From an uncultured Pseudomonadales bacterium (GTDB lineage: Bacteria > Pseudomonadota > Gammaproteobacteria > Pseudomonadales > Azotimanducaceae), in the NCBI GenBank assembly GCA_938036875.1, contig CALHVX010000029.1, positions 1-64,000 of the forward strand: a DNA stretch of 64,000 nt, written 5' to 3'. The position numbers and the translations under genes are program-made. Shown here in pieces: positions 29,153 through 38,835 of this stretch. Under the pieces are notes generated by a model that was not told where the DNA came from, did not search any database, and worked only from the letters and a program-made list of their open reading frames with translations. Positions within the stretch are counted from its first letter, which is position 1. Every line of letters begins with the position of its first letter.

Positions 29153-29194
29153 GAACAGACAAGCAAGAACAGACAAGCAAGAACGGACAAAAAA
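29153..29194 (+). repeat. 14-bp tandem repeat GAACAGACAAGCAA x2 plus degenerate third copy
   Basis: 29153-29166, 29167-29180, 29181-29194 (GAACGGACAAAAAA). Confidence 0.85.
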
Positions 29195-29335
29195 GGGCGG
29201 CCGAGAGGCCAAACCAACAACATCACTATTAATCAGCTTTACAGAGCCACCATTGAGCGCTACCACCGATTTAGGTTGGACCCCGCCTCCTGAGCAATGG
29301 AACTCTGATAAGCGCATCAGGAGAATGGATCACCA

Positions 29336-32305
29336 ATGCAACTTGAAACCAGTGCAACGACTGCCGCGACAGACAACCTAGCTGGCGAGCCCGCAACACA
29401 AGGCTCTTCACCCCAGGCTGCCCAACTGTCCCCCGCCATCGTTGCTACCGCACCTGGCCAATTGAAGGTTATTAAGCGTAACGGCACCGTCGTGCCGTAC
29501 ACCGACGACAAAATTGTTGTGGTACTAACCAGAGCTTTTCTAGCCGTTGAAGGGGGCACCGCTGCTGCCTCACCACGCATACGCGAGCTCGTAAGCGCGC
29601 TTAGCGATCAAGTCACCAACACTTTTAAGCGCCGCTTACCCTCTGGCGGCACGCTGCACATCGAAGATATCCAAGACCAAGTTGAATTGGTGCTCATGCG
29701 TTCCGGCGAGCACAAAGTTGCCCGCTCCTACGTTTTATACCGCGATGAACGCTCACGCGCCCGCGCTGACCATGCGCCCCAGCCGGTGGTTAGCACCAGC
29801 ACAAGCTACCAAGTGGTACACACTGACGGCAGCAAAGCACCGCTGGACGAAGTGCGCCTACGCACCTTAGTGCTAGAAGCCTGCGCTAACCTAGATGACG
29901 TTGACCCACAGCGCATTCTGGATGAAGCCATGGGTAACATGTACGACGGTATCGGCATTAAAGATGTCTCAACCTCTTTGCTGATCACCGCGCGTACGCT
30001 GATCGAAGAAGAGCCCAACTACTCTTACGTAACCGCACGCCTGCTGATGGATGAGCTCCGCAGCGAAGCGCTGGAGTTTTTGGACGTTCGCAGTGACACC
30101 GGCACTTACCAAGCGATCCAGTCGCAAATGTCTGGGGTGTACAGCAAAGCGCTAGCCGCCTTTATTCAGCGCGGCATTGAGCTAGAGCTGCTGTCACCGG
30201 AACTGCAAAATTACGACCTAGAAATGCTCGGCAACGCCATCAATGCCGATCAAGATCTACAGTTCTCGTACTTAGGATTGCAGACCTTGTACGACCGCTA
30301 CTTCATCCACAGCAATGAAGTTCGCATCGAGCTGCCACAAGTCTTTTTCATGCGGGTTGCAATGGGTTTGGCTGCTAAGGAAGACAACCCGAACGAGCGC
30401 GCCATCGAGTTCTACAACTTGCTCTCATCTTTTGACTACATGAGCTCAACGCCAACCCTGTTTAATGCGGGCACACTAAGGCCACAGCTGTCGTCTTGCT
30501 TCCTGACCACCCTGCCTGACCAGCTAGAAGGCATTTACAACGGCATTCGCGACAACGCGATGCTGTCCAAGTGGGCGGGCGGCTTAGGCAACGACTGGAC
30601 CCCCGTGCGCGCATTGGGTTCCTACATCAAAGGCACCAACGGTAAGTCCCAAGGTGTTGTGCCATTCCTGAAGGTGGTGAACGACACCGCCGTTGCCGTG
30701 AATCAAGGCGGCAAACGCAAAGGAGCGGTCTGTGCCTATTTGGAAAGCTGGCACCTAGACATCGAAGAGTTTCTCGAGCTGCGCAAAAACACCGGTGATG
30801 ATCGCCGTCGCACCCACGACATGAACACGGCTAACTGGATTCCAGACTTGTTCATGAAGCGTGTCACCAACGACGAGCACTGGACCTTGTTGTCGCCAAG
30901 CGACGCACCCGATCTCCACGATCTTTACGGCAAAGCGTTTGAGACTCGCTACAACGAATACGAAGCCATGACCGAAAGCGGCGAGCTGAAGCTATTCAAA
31001 CGCGTTAAAGCACAAGAGCTATGGCGCAAGATGCTAAGCATGTTGTTCGAAACAGGTCACCCCTGGGTCACCTTCAAAGACAGCTGCAACGTACGCTCGC
31101 CACAGCAACACGTCGGCGTTGTGCACTCGTCTAATCTTTGCACCGAGATCACACTGAACACCTCGGAAGAAGAGATCGCCGTATGCAACTTAGGTTCAAT
31201 CAACTTGGCGCAGCACATTACCGATGGCAAGCTTAACGCCAAGAAGTTGAAGAAGACCGTACGCACCGCTGTGCGCATGCTCGACAACGTGATCGACATC
31301 AACTACTACTCGGTACCTCAAGCCAAGACGTCCAACTCCCGCCATCGACCGGTTGGTTTGGGCATCATGGGCTTCCAAGATGCGCTGTACCAGCTTCGCC
31401 TGCCCTACGCCAGCGATGCGGCCGTGACTTTTGCAGATCGCTCGATGGAAGTGATCAGCTACTTCGCTATTGATGCCTCTAGCAAGCTAGCCAAAGAACG
31501 CGGCTCTTACGCCAGCTTCCCTGGCTCGCTGTGGAGCCGCGGCATCTTGCCCATCGACTCCCTCAAGCGCCTGCAAGCGGAGCGTGGCGAGGAGTACTTA
31601 GATGCAAACTTTGACACCACCTTAGATTGGGACAAGCTACGCAACAAAGTGCAGCAGCACGGCATGCGTAACTCCAACGTCATGGCCATTGCGCCAACGG
31701 CAACCATTGCCAACATTACTGGCGTAACCCAGTCCATTGAGCCCACCTACCAAAACCTGTTCGTGAAATCGAACTTGTCTGGTGAGTTCACCGTGGTAAA
31801 CCCCTACTTGGTACAAGAGCTCAAGGCCGCGGGCTTGTGGGATAAGGTCATGGTCAATGACCTAAAGTACTACGACGGTAGCCTATCGGCCATCGAGCGT
31901 ATTCCAGCAGAACTTAAAGAACTCTATGCCACCGCGTTTGAGGTAGAACCACGATGGTTGGTTGACGCAGCGAGCCGGCGCCAGAAATGGATCGACCAAG
32001 CGCAGTCGTTGAACCTATACATGGCTGGTGCATCGGGTAAGAAGTTGGACATTACCTATCGCATGGCTTGGTTACGCGGTCTCAAGACGACTTATTATCT
32101 CCGTGCTTTGGGTGCAACTCACACCGAGAAGTCGACCCTAGACCGCAGCACGCTAAACGCGGTGGACTCAGGCTCCGACGCCACACCAACAGCACCGGCA
32201 ACAGAAAGTGTGAGCGGTGGTGTTGACGACTTTAACTTAGAAAACGCCGCACCGGTGCCTATGGCCTGTTCCATAGATGAGCCCGATTGCGAAGCGTGCC
32301 AGTAG
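29336..32305 (+). CDS. nrdA: Class Ia ribonucleoside-diphosphate reductase alpha subunit
   Basis: Two N-terminal ATP-cone-like regions, [38 protein letters not shown]-terminal [12 protein letters not shown]. Confidence 0.96.
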   Translation: MQLETSATTAATDNLAGEPATQGSSPQAAQLSPAIVATAPGQLKVIKRNGTVVPYTDDKIVVVLTRAFLAVEGGTAAASPRIRELVSALSDQVTNTFKRRLPSGGTLHIEDIQDQVELVLMRSGEHKVARSYVLYRDERSRARADHAPQPVVSTSTSYQVVHTDGSKAPLDEVRLRTLVLEACANLDDVDPQRILDEAMGNMYDGIGIKDVSTSLLITARTLIEEEPNYSYVTARLLMDELRSEALEFLDVRSDTGTYQAIQSQMSGVYSKALAAFIQRGIELELLSPELQNYDLEMLGNAINADQDLQFSYLGLQTLYDRYFIHSNEVRIELPQVFFMRVAMGLAAKEDNPNERAIEFYNLLSSFDYMSSTPTLFNAGTLRPQLSSCFLTTLPDQLEGIYNGIRDNAMLSKWAGGLGNDWTPVRALGSYIKGTNGKSQGVVPFLKVVNDTAVAVNQGGKRKGAVCAYLESWHLDIEEFLELRKNTGDDRRRTHDMNTANWIPDLFMKRVTNDEHWTLLSPSDAPDLHDLYGKAFETRYNEYEAMTESGELKLFKRVKAQELWRKMLSMLFETGHPWVTFKDSCNVRSPQQHVGVVHSSNLCTEITLNTSEEEIAVCNLGSINLAQHITDGKLNAKKLKKTVRTAVRMLDNVIDINYYSVPQAKTSNSRHRPVGLGIMGFQDALYQLRLPYASDAAVTFADRSMEVISYFAIDASSKLAKERGSYASFPGSLWSRGILPIDSLKRLQAERGEEYLDANFDTTLDWDKLRNKVQQHGMRNSNVMAIAPTATIANITGVTQSIEPTYQNLFVKSNLSGEFTVVNPYLVQELKAAGLWDKVMVNDLKYYDGSLSAIERIPAELKELYATAFEVEPRWLVDAASRRQKWIDQAQSLNLYMAGASGKKLDITYRMAWLRGLKTTYYLRALGATHTEKSTLDRSTLNAVDSGSDATPTAPATESVSGGVDDFNLENAAPVPMACSIDEPDCEACQ

Positions 32306-32315
32306 GAGAGCTGCG

Positions 32316-33644
32316 ATGTTAAGTTGGGAAGATTACAAAGAAGATGCGGCCTCTCCTGGTTCAGCAAATACAGGGCCTGCCAAGCGTCAAGCAGCGCCAG
32401 CTAGCGCTAGCTCGCTGGGTAGCTCGCTCGACCTGATTGGTGACATGGATGACCTTGATGATGATGAGCTAGAAGATGAGATGGACGGCGGCCTAATTCA
32501 GGTTGCAGAGAACACCCCCACCCTGACAACACAGGTCACGCCTGAGCCAACAGTTGCCGCACCGGTTGCCGTAGCGGCGGTCAGCGCGCCAACACCGGTA
32601 GCAGCTGTAACCCAGCCGGAAACACGCGAACGCGTCACCGTTGACCAGAAAGCCATGATCAACTGCCGCGCGGATCTCAACCAGCTGGTGCCCTTTAAGT
32701 ATGAGTGGGCATGGCAAAAATATCTGGATGGCTGCGCAAACCATTGGATGCCCCAAGAAGTCAACATGACGGCCGACATCGCTCTGTGGAAATCAGACAA
32801 TGGCCTAACGGAAGATGAGCGAGTGGTTATTAAGCGTAGCTTGGGGTTCTTCTCCACGGCGGACTCGCTGGTTGCCAACAACCTAGTACTTGCGTTGTAC
32901 CGACTCATCACCAACCCGGAATGTCGTCAGTACATCTTGCGCCAAGCGTTTGAAGAAGCCATTCATACCCATGCCTATCAATACTGCATTGAATCGCTGG
33001 GCATGGACGAAGGCGAAATCTTTAACATGTACCACGAGGTACCGGTGGTTGCCAAGAAAGCTAGCTGGGCTTTGGAGTACACCACGGGCATTAGCAATCC
33101 TGAGTTCACCACTGGCACCCCGGAGACGGACCGCGAGTTGCTGAAAAACTTGATTGCCTATTACTGCGTGTTGGAAGGCGTGTTCTTCTATTGTGGCTTC
33201 ACCCAAATCTTGTCTATGGGCCGACGCAACAAGATGTCGGGGACCTCTGAGCAGTTCCAGTACATCTTGCGCGATGAGTCGATGCACGTGAACTTCGGCA
33301 TTGATGTGATCAACCAGATCAAGCTAGAAAACCCGCACTTGTGGGATGCGGACATGCAGGCACTAGCCCGCAAGATGATCTTGGAAGGCACCGAGCTTGA
33401 GATTGAATACGCTAAGGACACCATGCCTCGCGGTATCTTGGGCATGAACGCCAACATGATGGCCGAGTACCTGCAGTTCATCGCGAACCGCAGGCTGGCC
33501 CAAATTGGCCTGACCGAAGCCTTTGCCGGCGCCAAGAACCCCTTCCCTTGGATGTCAGAAATGATGGACCTCAAGAAAGAAAAGAACTTCTTCGAGACCC
33601 GCGTGACTGAATATCAAACGGGTGGCGCCCTCTCTTGGGATTAA
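32316..33644 (+). CDS. nrdB: Class Ia ribonucleoside-diphosphate reductase beta subunit
   Basis: [17 protein letters not shown] (ExxHxxxY) and [15 protein letters not shown]; start set to [10 protein letters not shown] at 32316. Confidence 0.94.
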   Translation: MLSWEDYKEDAASPGSANTGPAKRQAAPASASSLGSSLDLIGDMDDLDDDELEDEMDGGLIQVAENTPTLTTQVTPEPTVAAPVAVAAVSAPTPVAAVTQPETRERVTVDQKAMINCRADLNQLVPFKYEWAWQKYLDGCANHWMPQEVNMTADIALWKSDNGLTEDERVVIKRSLGFFSTADSLVANNLVLALYRLITNPECRQYILRQAFEEAIHTHAYQYCIESLGMDEGEIFNMYHEVPVVAKKASWALEYTTGISNPEFTTGTPETDRELLKNLIAYYCVLEGVFFYCGFTQILSMGRRNKMSGTSEQFQYILRDESMHVNFGIDVINQIKLENPHLWDADMQALARKMILEGTELEIEYAKDTMPRGILGMNANMMAEYLQFIANRRLAQIGLTEAFAGAKNPFPWMSEMMDLKKEKNFFETRVTEYQTGGALSWD

Positions 33645-33703
33645 GAGTTTGAGATTAACGCTTGAACATAGAGCAACAAGATTGAACAACTAGGAAGATC
33701 CAC

Positions 33704-36097
33704 ATGAATGCAGCGAGTACAACGCTAACCACTACGGCGTTGTTACTCGCCGCGCTTATTAGCTTTGCCCCCCTTGCCCTAAGTAACAACACGGCCACCG
33801 AACCAACCAGCGCCGCCCCAAACCTTACGACCACCTACCAAGTTGCCGGCTTAGAGCAATCGGCCTCTATTCGAGTGGATACTTGGGGTGTACCCCACAT
33901 ACAAGCGCAAACCCACTACGACGCGTTTTTTGCACAAGGTTTCAACGCCGCACGCGACCGCCTATGGCAAATCGATCTTTGGCGGCGCCGAGGTTTGGGT
34001 CAACTAGCCGCCGTGTTTGGGCCCGATTATGTCGCTCAAGATGAAGCGACCCGCCTATTTTTGTATCGCGGTGACATGTATCGGGAGTGGTTGGCTTACG
34101 GCTCAGATGCCAAACGTATCGCCACGGCGTTTACCGCGGGCATCAATGCCTATATAGATCAGATTAAACAACAGCCAAGCTTGCTGCCCCCGGAATTTAA
34201 ACTGCTCAATTACCAACCCGCACGCTGGTCCGCAGAAGACGTGGTGCGAATTCGCAGCAACGGCTTGTGGCGCAATGTCACCACCGAAGTGCGCCGTGCT
34301 CAAATTGCCTGCCAACTGGGCCTAGAAATTGCCGCCACCTGGAAAGTGCTGGAACCCCAATGGACAGCACAACCACCCCCAGGGTTAGACCCCTGCATCA
34401 TTCCGAAAAACGTCCTAGCCAAATACTCGCTGGCTAAAGCACCGGTTACTTTCAATAAGGGTGGACCAACGCTGGCTTTACAGGACCAACCAGACGTTGC
34501 GCGGGGTTTGGGTAGCAACAACTGGGTGGTTGCGCCATCGCGCACTGCCACCGGCCGACCGATATTGGCGGATGATCCACATCGCGGTCATGCGGTGCCA
34601 TCGTTACGCTACATCGCCCATCTGCAAGCGCCAGGGCTGAATGTGATCGGCGCGGGTGAGCCCGCACTACCCGGCATCTCTATTGGTCACAACGAAAAGA
34701 TTGCCTTTGGCCTAACCATCTTCCCGATCGACCAAGAAGATCTTTATGTTTACCAACGCACCCGCAAAGGTTATCGCTACCAAAAAGGCAGCGAGCCCAT
34801 TCGAGCAGTCACAGAGCAAATTGAGGTGGCAGGCGAAGCAACACGTTCCGTCACCTTAGAGTTCACCCGCCACGGACCCATTGTCTACAAAACCAAACGT
34901 CACTTGTTTGCCGTGCGCGCCGCGTGGCTAACCGAAGGCATGTCGCCCTACTTTGGCAGCGTGGAGTACATGCGCGCGCAAAACTGGCGTAGTTTTATCG
35001 CCGCCCTAAACCGTTGGGGTGCGCCAGCAGAAAACCAAGTCTATGCCGACACCCAAGGCAACATCGGTTACAAGCCAGCAGGGTTATTTCCAAAACGCGA
35101 TAACTGGGACGGCCTGCTGCCGGTGCCCGGTGATGGGCGCTACGAGTGGGACGGCTTCTTTGACATGGACGTACTGCCTAGCGAGTTCAATCCGGAGCGT
35201 GGCTTTACCGGCACCGCTAACAGCATGAACCTACCACCGGACTACCCTATAAACGACAAGCGTATCGGCTTCGAATGGTCTGCCCCTTGGCGTTACCAAA
35301 GCCTGTGGCGAACACTAGCTGCGCAGCCCCAGCACAGCATGCAAGACTCAGCGGACCTACAGCGCAGTTACGAGAGTGTGTTGGCCGAGAAACTGACTCG
35401 CCAGCTACCCCAAAGCGCACCAGCAGGAACCAACGATCCCCAGGTACAAAAAGCGTTGAGCCTGCTGCACGGTTGGGACTTTGTGTTGGACCGAGATTCC
35501 GCAGCCGCAGCGCTATACAATTTGTGGTATCACCGCCACTTGCAGCCCCAGATGGCAAAAGCGCTCGCACCGAGCGCGCCTGAATTGATTGAACCCTTGG
35601 ACTCTTTGAGCCTGCTGAGGCTAGTACCGGAGCACCAGGCGCTTGCGCTCGCCGCGCTAAGCGATGCTTGGAACGAAGCACAGCAGCTGCTTGGCGAAGA
35701 AGCATCCCGGTGGCGCTGGGGTGCGTTGCACCGCACCGGCTTTACGCATCCGTTGCAACACTTAGCCACGGCTGAAAACCAAAAGCACATGCTGTTGCCA
35801 AAGCTAGAACGGGGTGGCAGCGGCAACACAACCAATAACACCACCTTTGACCAAGACTTCAATGTTCGAGCCGGCGCCAGCTTTCGGATGGTATTGGATG
35901 TGGGCAATTGGGACGCCGCACGAATGACTAATGCACCGGGGCAGTCGGGCGACTGGCGCTCACCCCATTACCAAGATTTGCTCAAGCCTTGGGCTGACGA
36001 GGAATCACACCCCTTGCTGTACAGCAATAGCGCTATTGAGAAACACACCAAGCAACGCTTTGAGTTGGTGCCCGCAGAATCAACCAACTCGAAATAA
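33704..36097 (+). CDS. Penicillin acylase family protein (Ntn hydrolase)
   Basis: Signal peptide; VDTWGVPHIQAQTHYDAFFAQGFNAARDRLWQIDLWRRRGLGQLAAVFG; autocleavage/nucleophile region GLGSNNWVVAPSRTATGRPILADDPH. Confidence 0.88.
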   Translation: MNAASTTLTTTALLLAALISFAPLALSNNTATEPTSAAPNLTTTYQVAGLEQSASIRVDTWGVPHIQAQTHYDAFFAQGFNAARDRLWQIDLWRRRGLGQLAAVFGPDYVAQDEATRLFLYRGDMYREWLAYGSDAKRIATAFTAGINAYIDQIKQQPSLLPPEFKLLNYQPARWSAEDVVRIRSNGLWRNVTTEVRRAQIACQLGLEIAATWKVLEPQWTAQPPPGLDPCIIPKNVLAKYSLAKAPVTFNKGGPTLALQDQPDVARGLGSNNWVVAPSRTATGRPILADDPHRGHAVPSLRYIAHLQAPGLNVIGAGEPALPGISIGHNEKIAFGLTIFPIDQEDLYVYQRTRKGYRYQKGSEPIRAVTEQIEVAGEATRSVTLEFTRHGPIVYKTKRHLFAVRAAWLTEGMSPYFGSVEYMRAQNWRSFIAALNRWGAPAENQVYADTQGNIGYKPAGLFPKRDNWDGLLPVPGDGRYEWDGFFDMDVLPSEFNPERGFTGTANSMNLPPDYPINDKRIGFEWSAPWRYQSLWRTLAAQPQHSMQDSADLQRSYESVLAEKLTRQLPQSAPAGTNDPQVQKALSLLHGWDFVLDRDSAAAALYNLWYHRHLQPQMAKALAPSAPELIEPLDSLSLLRLVPEHQALALAALSDAWNEAQQLLGEEASRWRWGALHRTGFTHPLQHLATAENQKHMLLPKLERGGSGNTTNNTTFDQDFNVRAGASFRMVLDVGNWDAARMTNAPGQSGDWRSPHYQDLLKPWADEESHPLLYSNSAIEKHTKQRFELVPAESTNSK

Positions 36098-36123
36098 GCT
36101 AGACGTGCACCTGGAGCAACCTT

Positions 36124-36696
36124 ATGGACAACAACCGGCAAGACAGCACCCCTTCCACCAAAGGTCCAGGTGATGAACACACCGCGCTGTTGGTCATTGA
36201 TGTACAGGTTGGGCTGATCACCGGTGCTCATGCTGAGCAAGACGTTTTGGCCGCCATTAACCGCTGTATCCAAGGCGTGCGGCAACAGCAAGGCAAAGTG
36301 TTTTTTATTCAGCATTGCCACTCAAGCTATGAGCCGATGATGCGTGGTGCGCAAGGTTGGCAGCTTCATCCGCAACTAGATAAGGCAACACAGGACGTGG
36401 TGCTAGAGAAAACCGCATCTGATGCTTTCTACAACACCGCTCTGCGTGCGCAGCTTCAACGTGCGGGGGTGGAACACCTCATCGTCTGTGGCCTGCAAAC
36501 CGAGTACTGCGTGGATACCACCTGCCGGGCCGCCATCAGCTTGGGCTACCAAACCAGCCTGCTCAGCGATGGACATACCACGGGGGAAGCACAGCTCAGC
36601 GCCGCTCAAATCATCGAGCATCACAACATTGTGTTGAGCCAGTTAGCGCACCCGAACGGCAGCGCCCGGTTAGTGGCGAGCAGCGCTTGGGGCTAG
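36124..36696 (+). CDS. Isochorismatase-family cysteine hydrolase
   Basis: ALLVIDVQVGLITG, VCGLQTEYCVDTTCRAAISLGYQTSLLSDGHTT. Confidence 0.87.
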   Translation: MDNNRQDSTPSTKGPGDEHTALLVIDVQVGLITGAHAEQDVLAAINRCIQGVRQQQGKVFFIQHCHSSYEPMMRGAQGWQLHPQLDKATQDVVLEKTASDAFYNTALRAQLQRAGVEHLIVCGLQTEYCVDTTCRAAISLGYQTSLLSDGHTTGEAQLSAAQIIEHHNIVLSQLAHPNGSARLVASSAWG

Positions 36697-37580
36697 CTTG
36701 CTTGCAAGTGCTCTTTGAGCACGTCCACAAAAGCCAAGGGTTGATCTAAGAACAGATGATGCTGGGCATCCGCAAGCTCGCTCACCATCACATCCTGCGG
36801 GATAAGATCTGACATATAAGCCACGGATTTTGCGGAGTACAGATCGCTATCCGCACCGTAGATAATGCTGGTTGGCACCTTAAGCTGCTCAAAATCCGCC
36901 GGGGATGCCTCTGCACCCGTTAGCGACGTGTACATATCGTCATCAAACTTCCAAGCCCAACCACCACCATCAACGGGCAACAACGAGTTACGCGCGATGT
37001 ACTGCACCACATATTCGTTTGCACATGTCTGGGGTGGGTAGAGGCGAAAACGGCCGAGTGCTGCCTCTTTGCTGGGGTAGACTTTAGCTCGGCCACCCAA
37101 GGATGGTCGCTCTTGCTCTGGCTCATCTGGATGGCGAATGCCCGTATCCAGCAATATTAAGCGACCGAATCGATCCGGGTTGGCGTTTGCCGCACGTAAG
37201 GCCATACGGCCGCCGAAGCTATGGGCGGCAACCACCACATCGTTATCGAATCCTACCGCATCGCAAACCGCGATAATCTCTTGCGCAAAAACATCTGCGC
37301 TGTACTCGTATCGATAGTCCGAATCGCCCATGCCGGTTAGATCCAGCGCGGTGATTTGATAATCCGGGAGCAGCTGTGGGGCAATGAAATCCCACCAATG
37401 GGAGTGTGCGTGCATGCCGTGCACCAACAGCAACCCCGGCTTGCCGGCATCACCCCAGGTGCGGTACACCACATCACACTCGTCGACTTCAACGCGACCT
37501 TCGACGCTGGGAGTTTCAACCGCTTCAAAGAACCATTCAGGGATGGTATTGGCAGTGTCACCTTTGTCCCAGCGAGCCAC
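36693..37580 (-). CDS. Alpha/beta hydrolase
   Basis: LLLVHGMHAHSHWWDFIAPQL, VVAAHSFGGRMAL nucleophile elbow, terminal ADAQHHLFLDQP. Confidence 0.87.
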   Translation of the reverse strand: MARWDKGDTANTIPEWFFEAVETPSVEGRVEVDECDVVYRTWGDAGKPGLLLVHGMHAHSHWWDFIAPQLLPDYQITALDLTGMGDSDYRYEYSADVFAQEIIAVCDAVGFDNDVVVAAHSFGGRMALRAANANPDRFGRLILLDTGIRHPDEPEQERPSLGGRAKVYPSKEAALGRFRLYPPQTCANEYVVQYIARNSLLPVDGGGWAWKFDDDMYTSLTGAEASPADFEQLKVPTSIIYGADSDLYSAKSVAYMSDLIPQDVMVSELADAQHHLFLDQPLAFVDVLKEHLQAS

Positions 37581-37582
37581 GA

Positions 37583-38713
37583 CTACAAAGCTCCGAAGCG
37601 CTTTAGGTGGAAGTCGGTGTTGCCAAACATCGTGTCGATGGTGGTTAGGCGCTTGAAGTAGTGACCAACATTTAGCTCTTCGGTCATGCCCATGCCGCCG
37701 TGCAGCTGCACCGCATTTTGGCCAACAAAACGACCGGATTTACCTACTTGAACCTTAAAGGCTGAGACGGCTTTCTGAGCGGCGCTGTTATAACCCTCAT
37801 CAAGACGCATCGCGGCCATCAGCATCAGCGACTTAGACTGCTCATGCTCCATAAACATATCCACCATACGATGCTGGAGCACCTGGAACTTGCCAATAGG
37901 CTGGCCGAACTGCTCTCGGGTTTTGCAGTACTCAACCGTCGCCTTGTACAACACCTCCATGCAACCAACCGCTTCACTACCCACGGCCAAAGTGCCTTGG
38001 TCGATGACTTGCTGTAGCGGTGCAAGACCGGCGTCTAACTCGCCGAGCAATGCGTCGGCTTCTAAGCTGACGTTTTCAAAGCTAATCTCGGATGCGCGCA
38101 ACCCATCAACCGTAGGGTAGTCGCGACGGGTCACACCGCTTGCGTTGGCAGGGACGATAAACAGCGAGACACCTTTGTCGTCCATCTGGTCACCACTGGT
38201 ACGTGCAGACACAACCAACACATCTGCACTAGGACCGTTAATCACAACAGACTTCTGACCGCTTAAGCTGTACCCAGCGCCGCTCTTGCTAGCGGTGGTG
38301 GTCAGGTTTGCTAAGTTAAAGCGACCTTGAGGCTCGGCATAAGCGAGCGCACCTTGCACCGAACCGTCAATAATACCCGGCAGATACTGCTGTTTTTGCG
38401 CTGCAGAACCCGCATTCGCAATAGCGCCGCCCGTCAAGATAACGGTTGCTAAGAAAGGCTCTACCACCAAGCCTTTGCCTAGCTGCTCTTGCATCAGCAT
38501 GGTTTCAACCGCTGTGCCACCGAAGCCACCATCGGCTTCGGAGAATGGCATGGCTAGCCAACCCAACTCAGCAAAGGTTTTCCAGTTGTCGACGCTAAAC
38601 CCAGGCTCCTCGCTAATGAGCTTCTGCCGTGCATCAAACGCGTAGTCGTTTTGCACAAAGCGTTCCATGCTGTCTTGCAGCAGCGTTTGTTCGTCTGTTA
38701 AAGAAAAATCCAT
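37583..38713 (-). CDS. Acyl-CoA dehydrogenase
   Basis: MDFSLTDEQTLLQDSMERFVQND..., ALAYAEPQGRF, LHGGMGMTEELNVGHYFKRLT. Confidence 0.92.
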   Translation of the reverse strand: MDFSLTDEQTLLQDSMERFVQNDYAFDARQKLISEEPGFSVDNWKTFAELGWLAMPFSEADGGFGGTAVETMLMQEQLGKGLVVEPFLATVILTGGAIANAGSAAQKQQYLPGIIDGSVQGALAYAEPQGRFNLANLTTTASKSGAGYSLSGQKSVVINGPSADVLVVSARTSGDQMDDKGVSLFIVPANASGVTRRDYPTVDGLRASEISFENVSLEADALLGELDAGLAPLQQVIDQGTLAVGSEAVGCMEVLYKATVEYCKTREQFGQPIGKFQVLQHRMVDMFMEHEQSKSLMLMAAMRLDEGYNSAAQKAVSAFKVQVGKSGRFVGQNAVQLHGGMGMTEELNVGHYFKRLTTIDTMFGNTDFHLKRFGAL

Positions 38714-38731
38714 GCCATCACCTTCTTAATC

Positions 38732-38783
38732 TAAGTTTTAAAGCCAAATTCTAAAGCTAAGTTCTAGAGCTAAGTTCTAGAGC
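38732..38783. repeat. Four tandem degenerate 13-bp repeats (consensus TAAGTTCTAGAGC)
   Basis: TAAGTTTTAAAGC / CAAATTCTAAAGC / TAAGTTCTAGAGC / TAAGTTCTAGAGC, directly upstream of the acyl-CoA dehydrogenase. Confidence 0.85.
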
Positions 38784-38835
38784 TAAGTAAAATCAAATTC
38801 GTTCAGCGCCCCTTGGTCACAGGTTGCTTCACGGG

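Larger units (their letters stand above)
28607..29335 (+). other. Long putative nrdAB 5' leader
   Basis: About 730 nt between the candidate promoter and the nrdA ATG without a long coding ORF; contains small ORFs, two short tandem repeats and hairpins. Confidence 0.45.

Noticed and set aside
28811-29194. CRISPR-like array
   Set aside because: Units are 7 and 14 bp, contiguous, without spacers, and no cas genes occur in the window.
29114-29317. 67-aa minus-strand ORF in the nrdA leader
   Set aside because: Low complexity from the second tandem repeat; no supporting signal.
35247-35705. 152-aa minus-strand ORF inside the acylase gene
   Set aside because: Shadow ORF fully inside a strong CDS with no family features.
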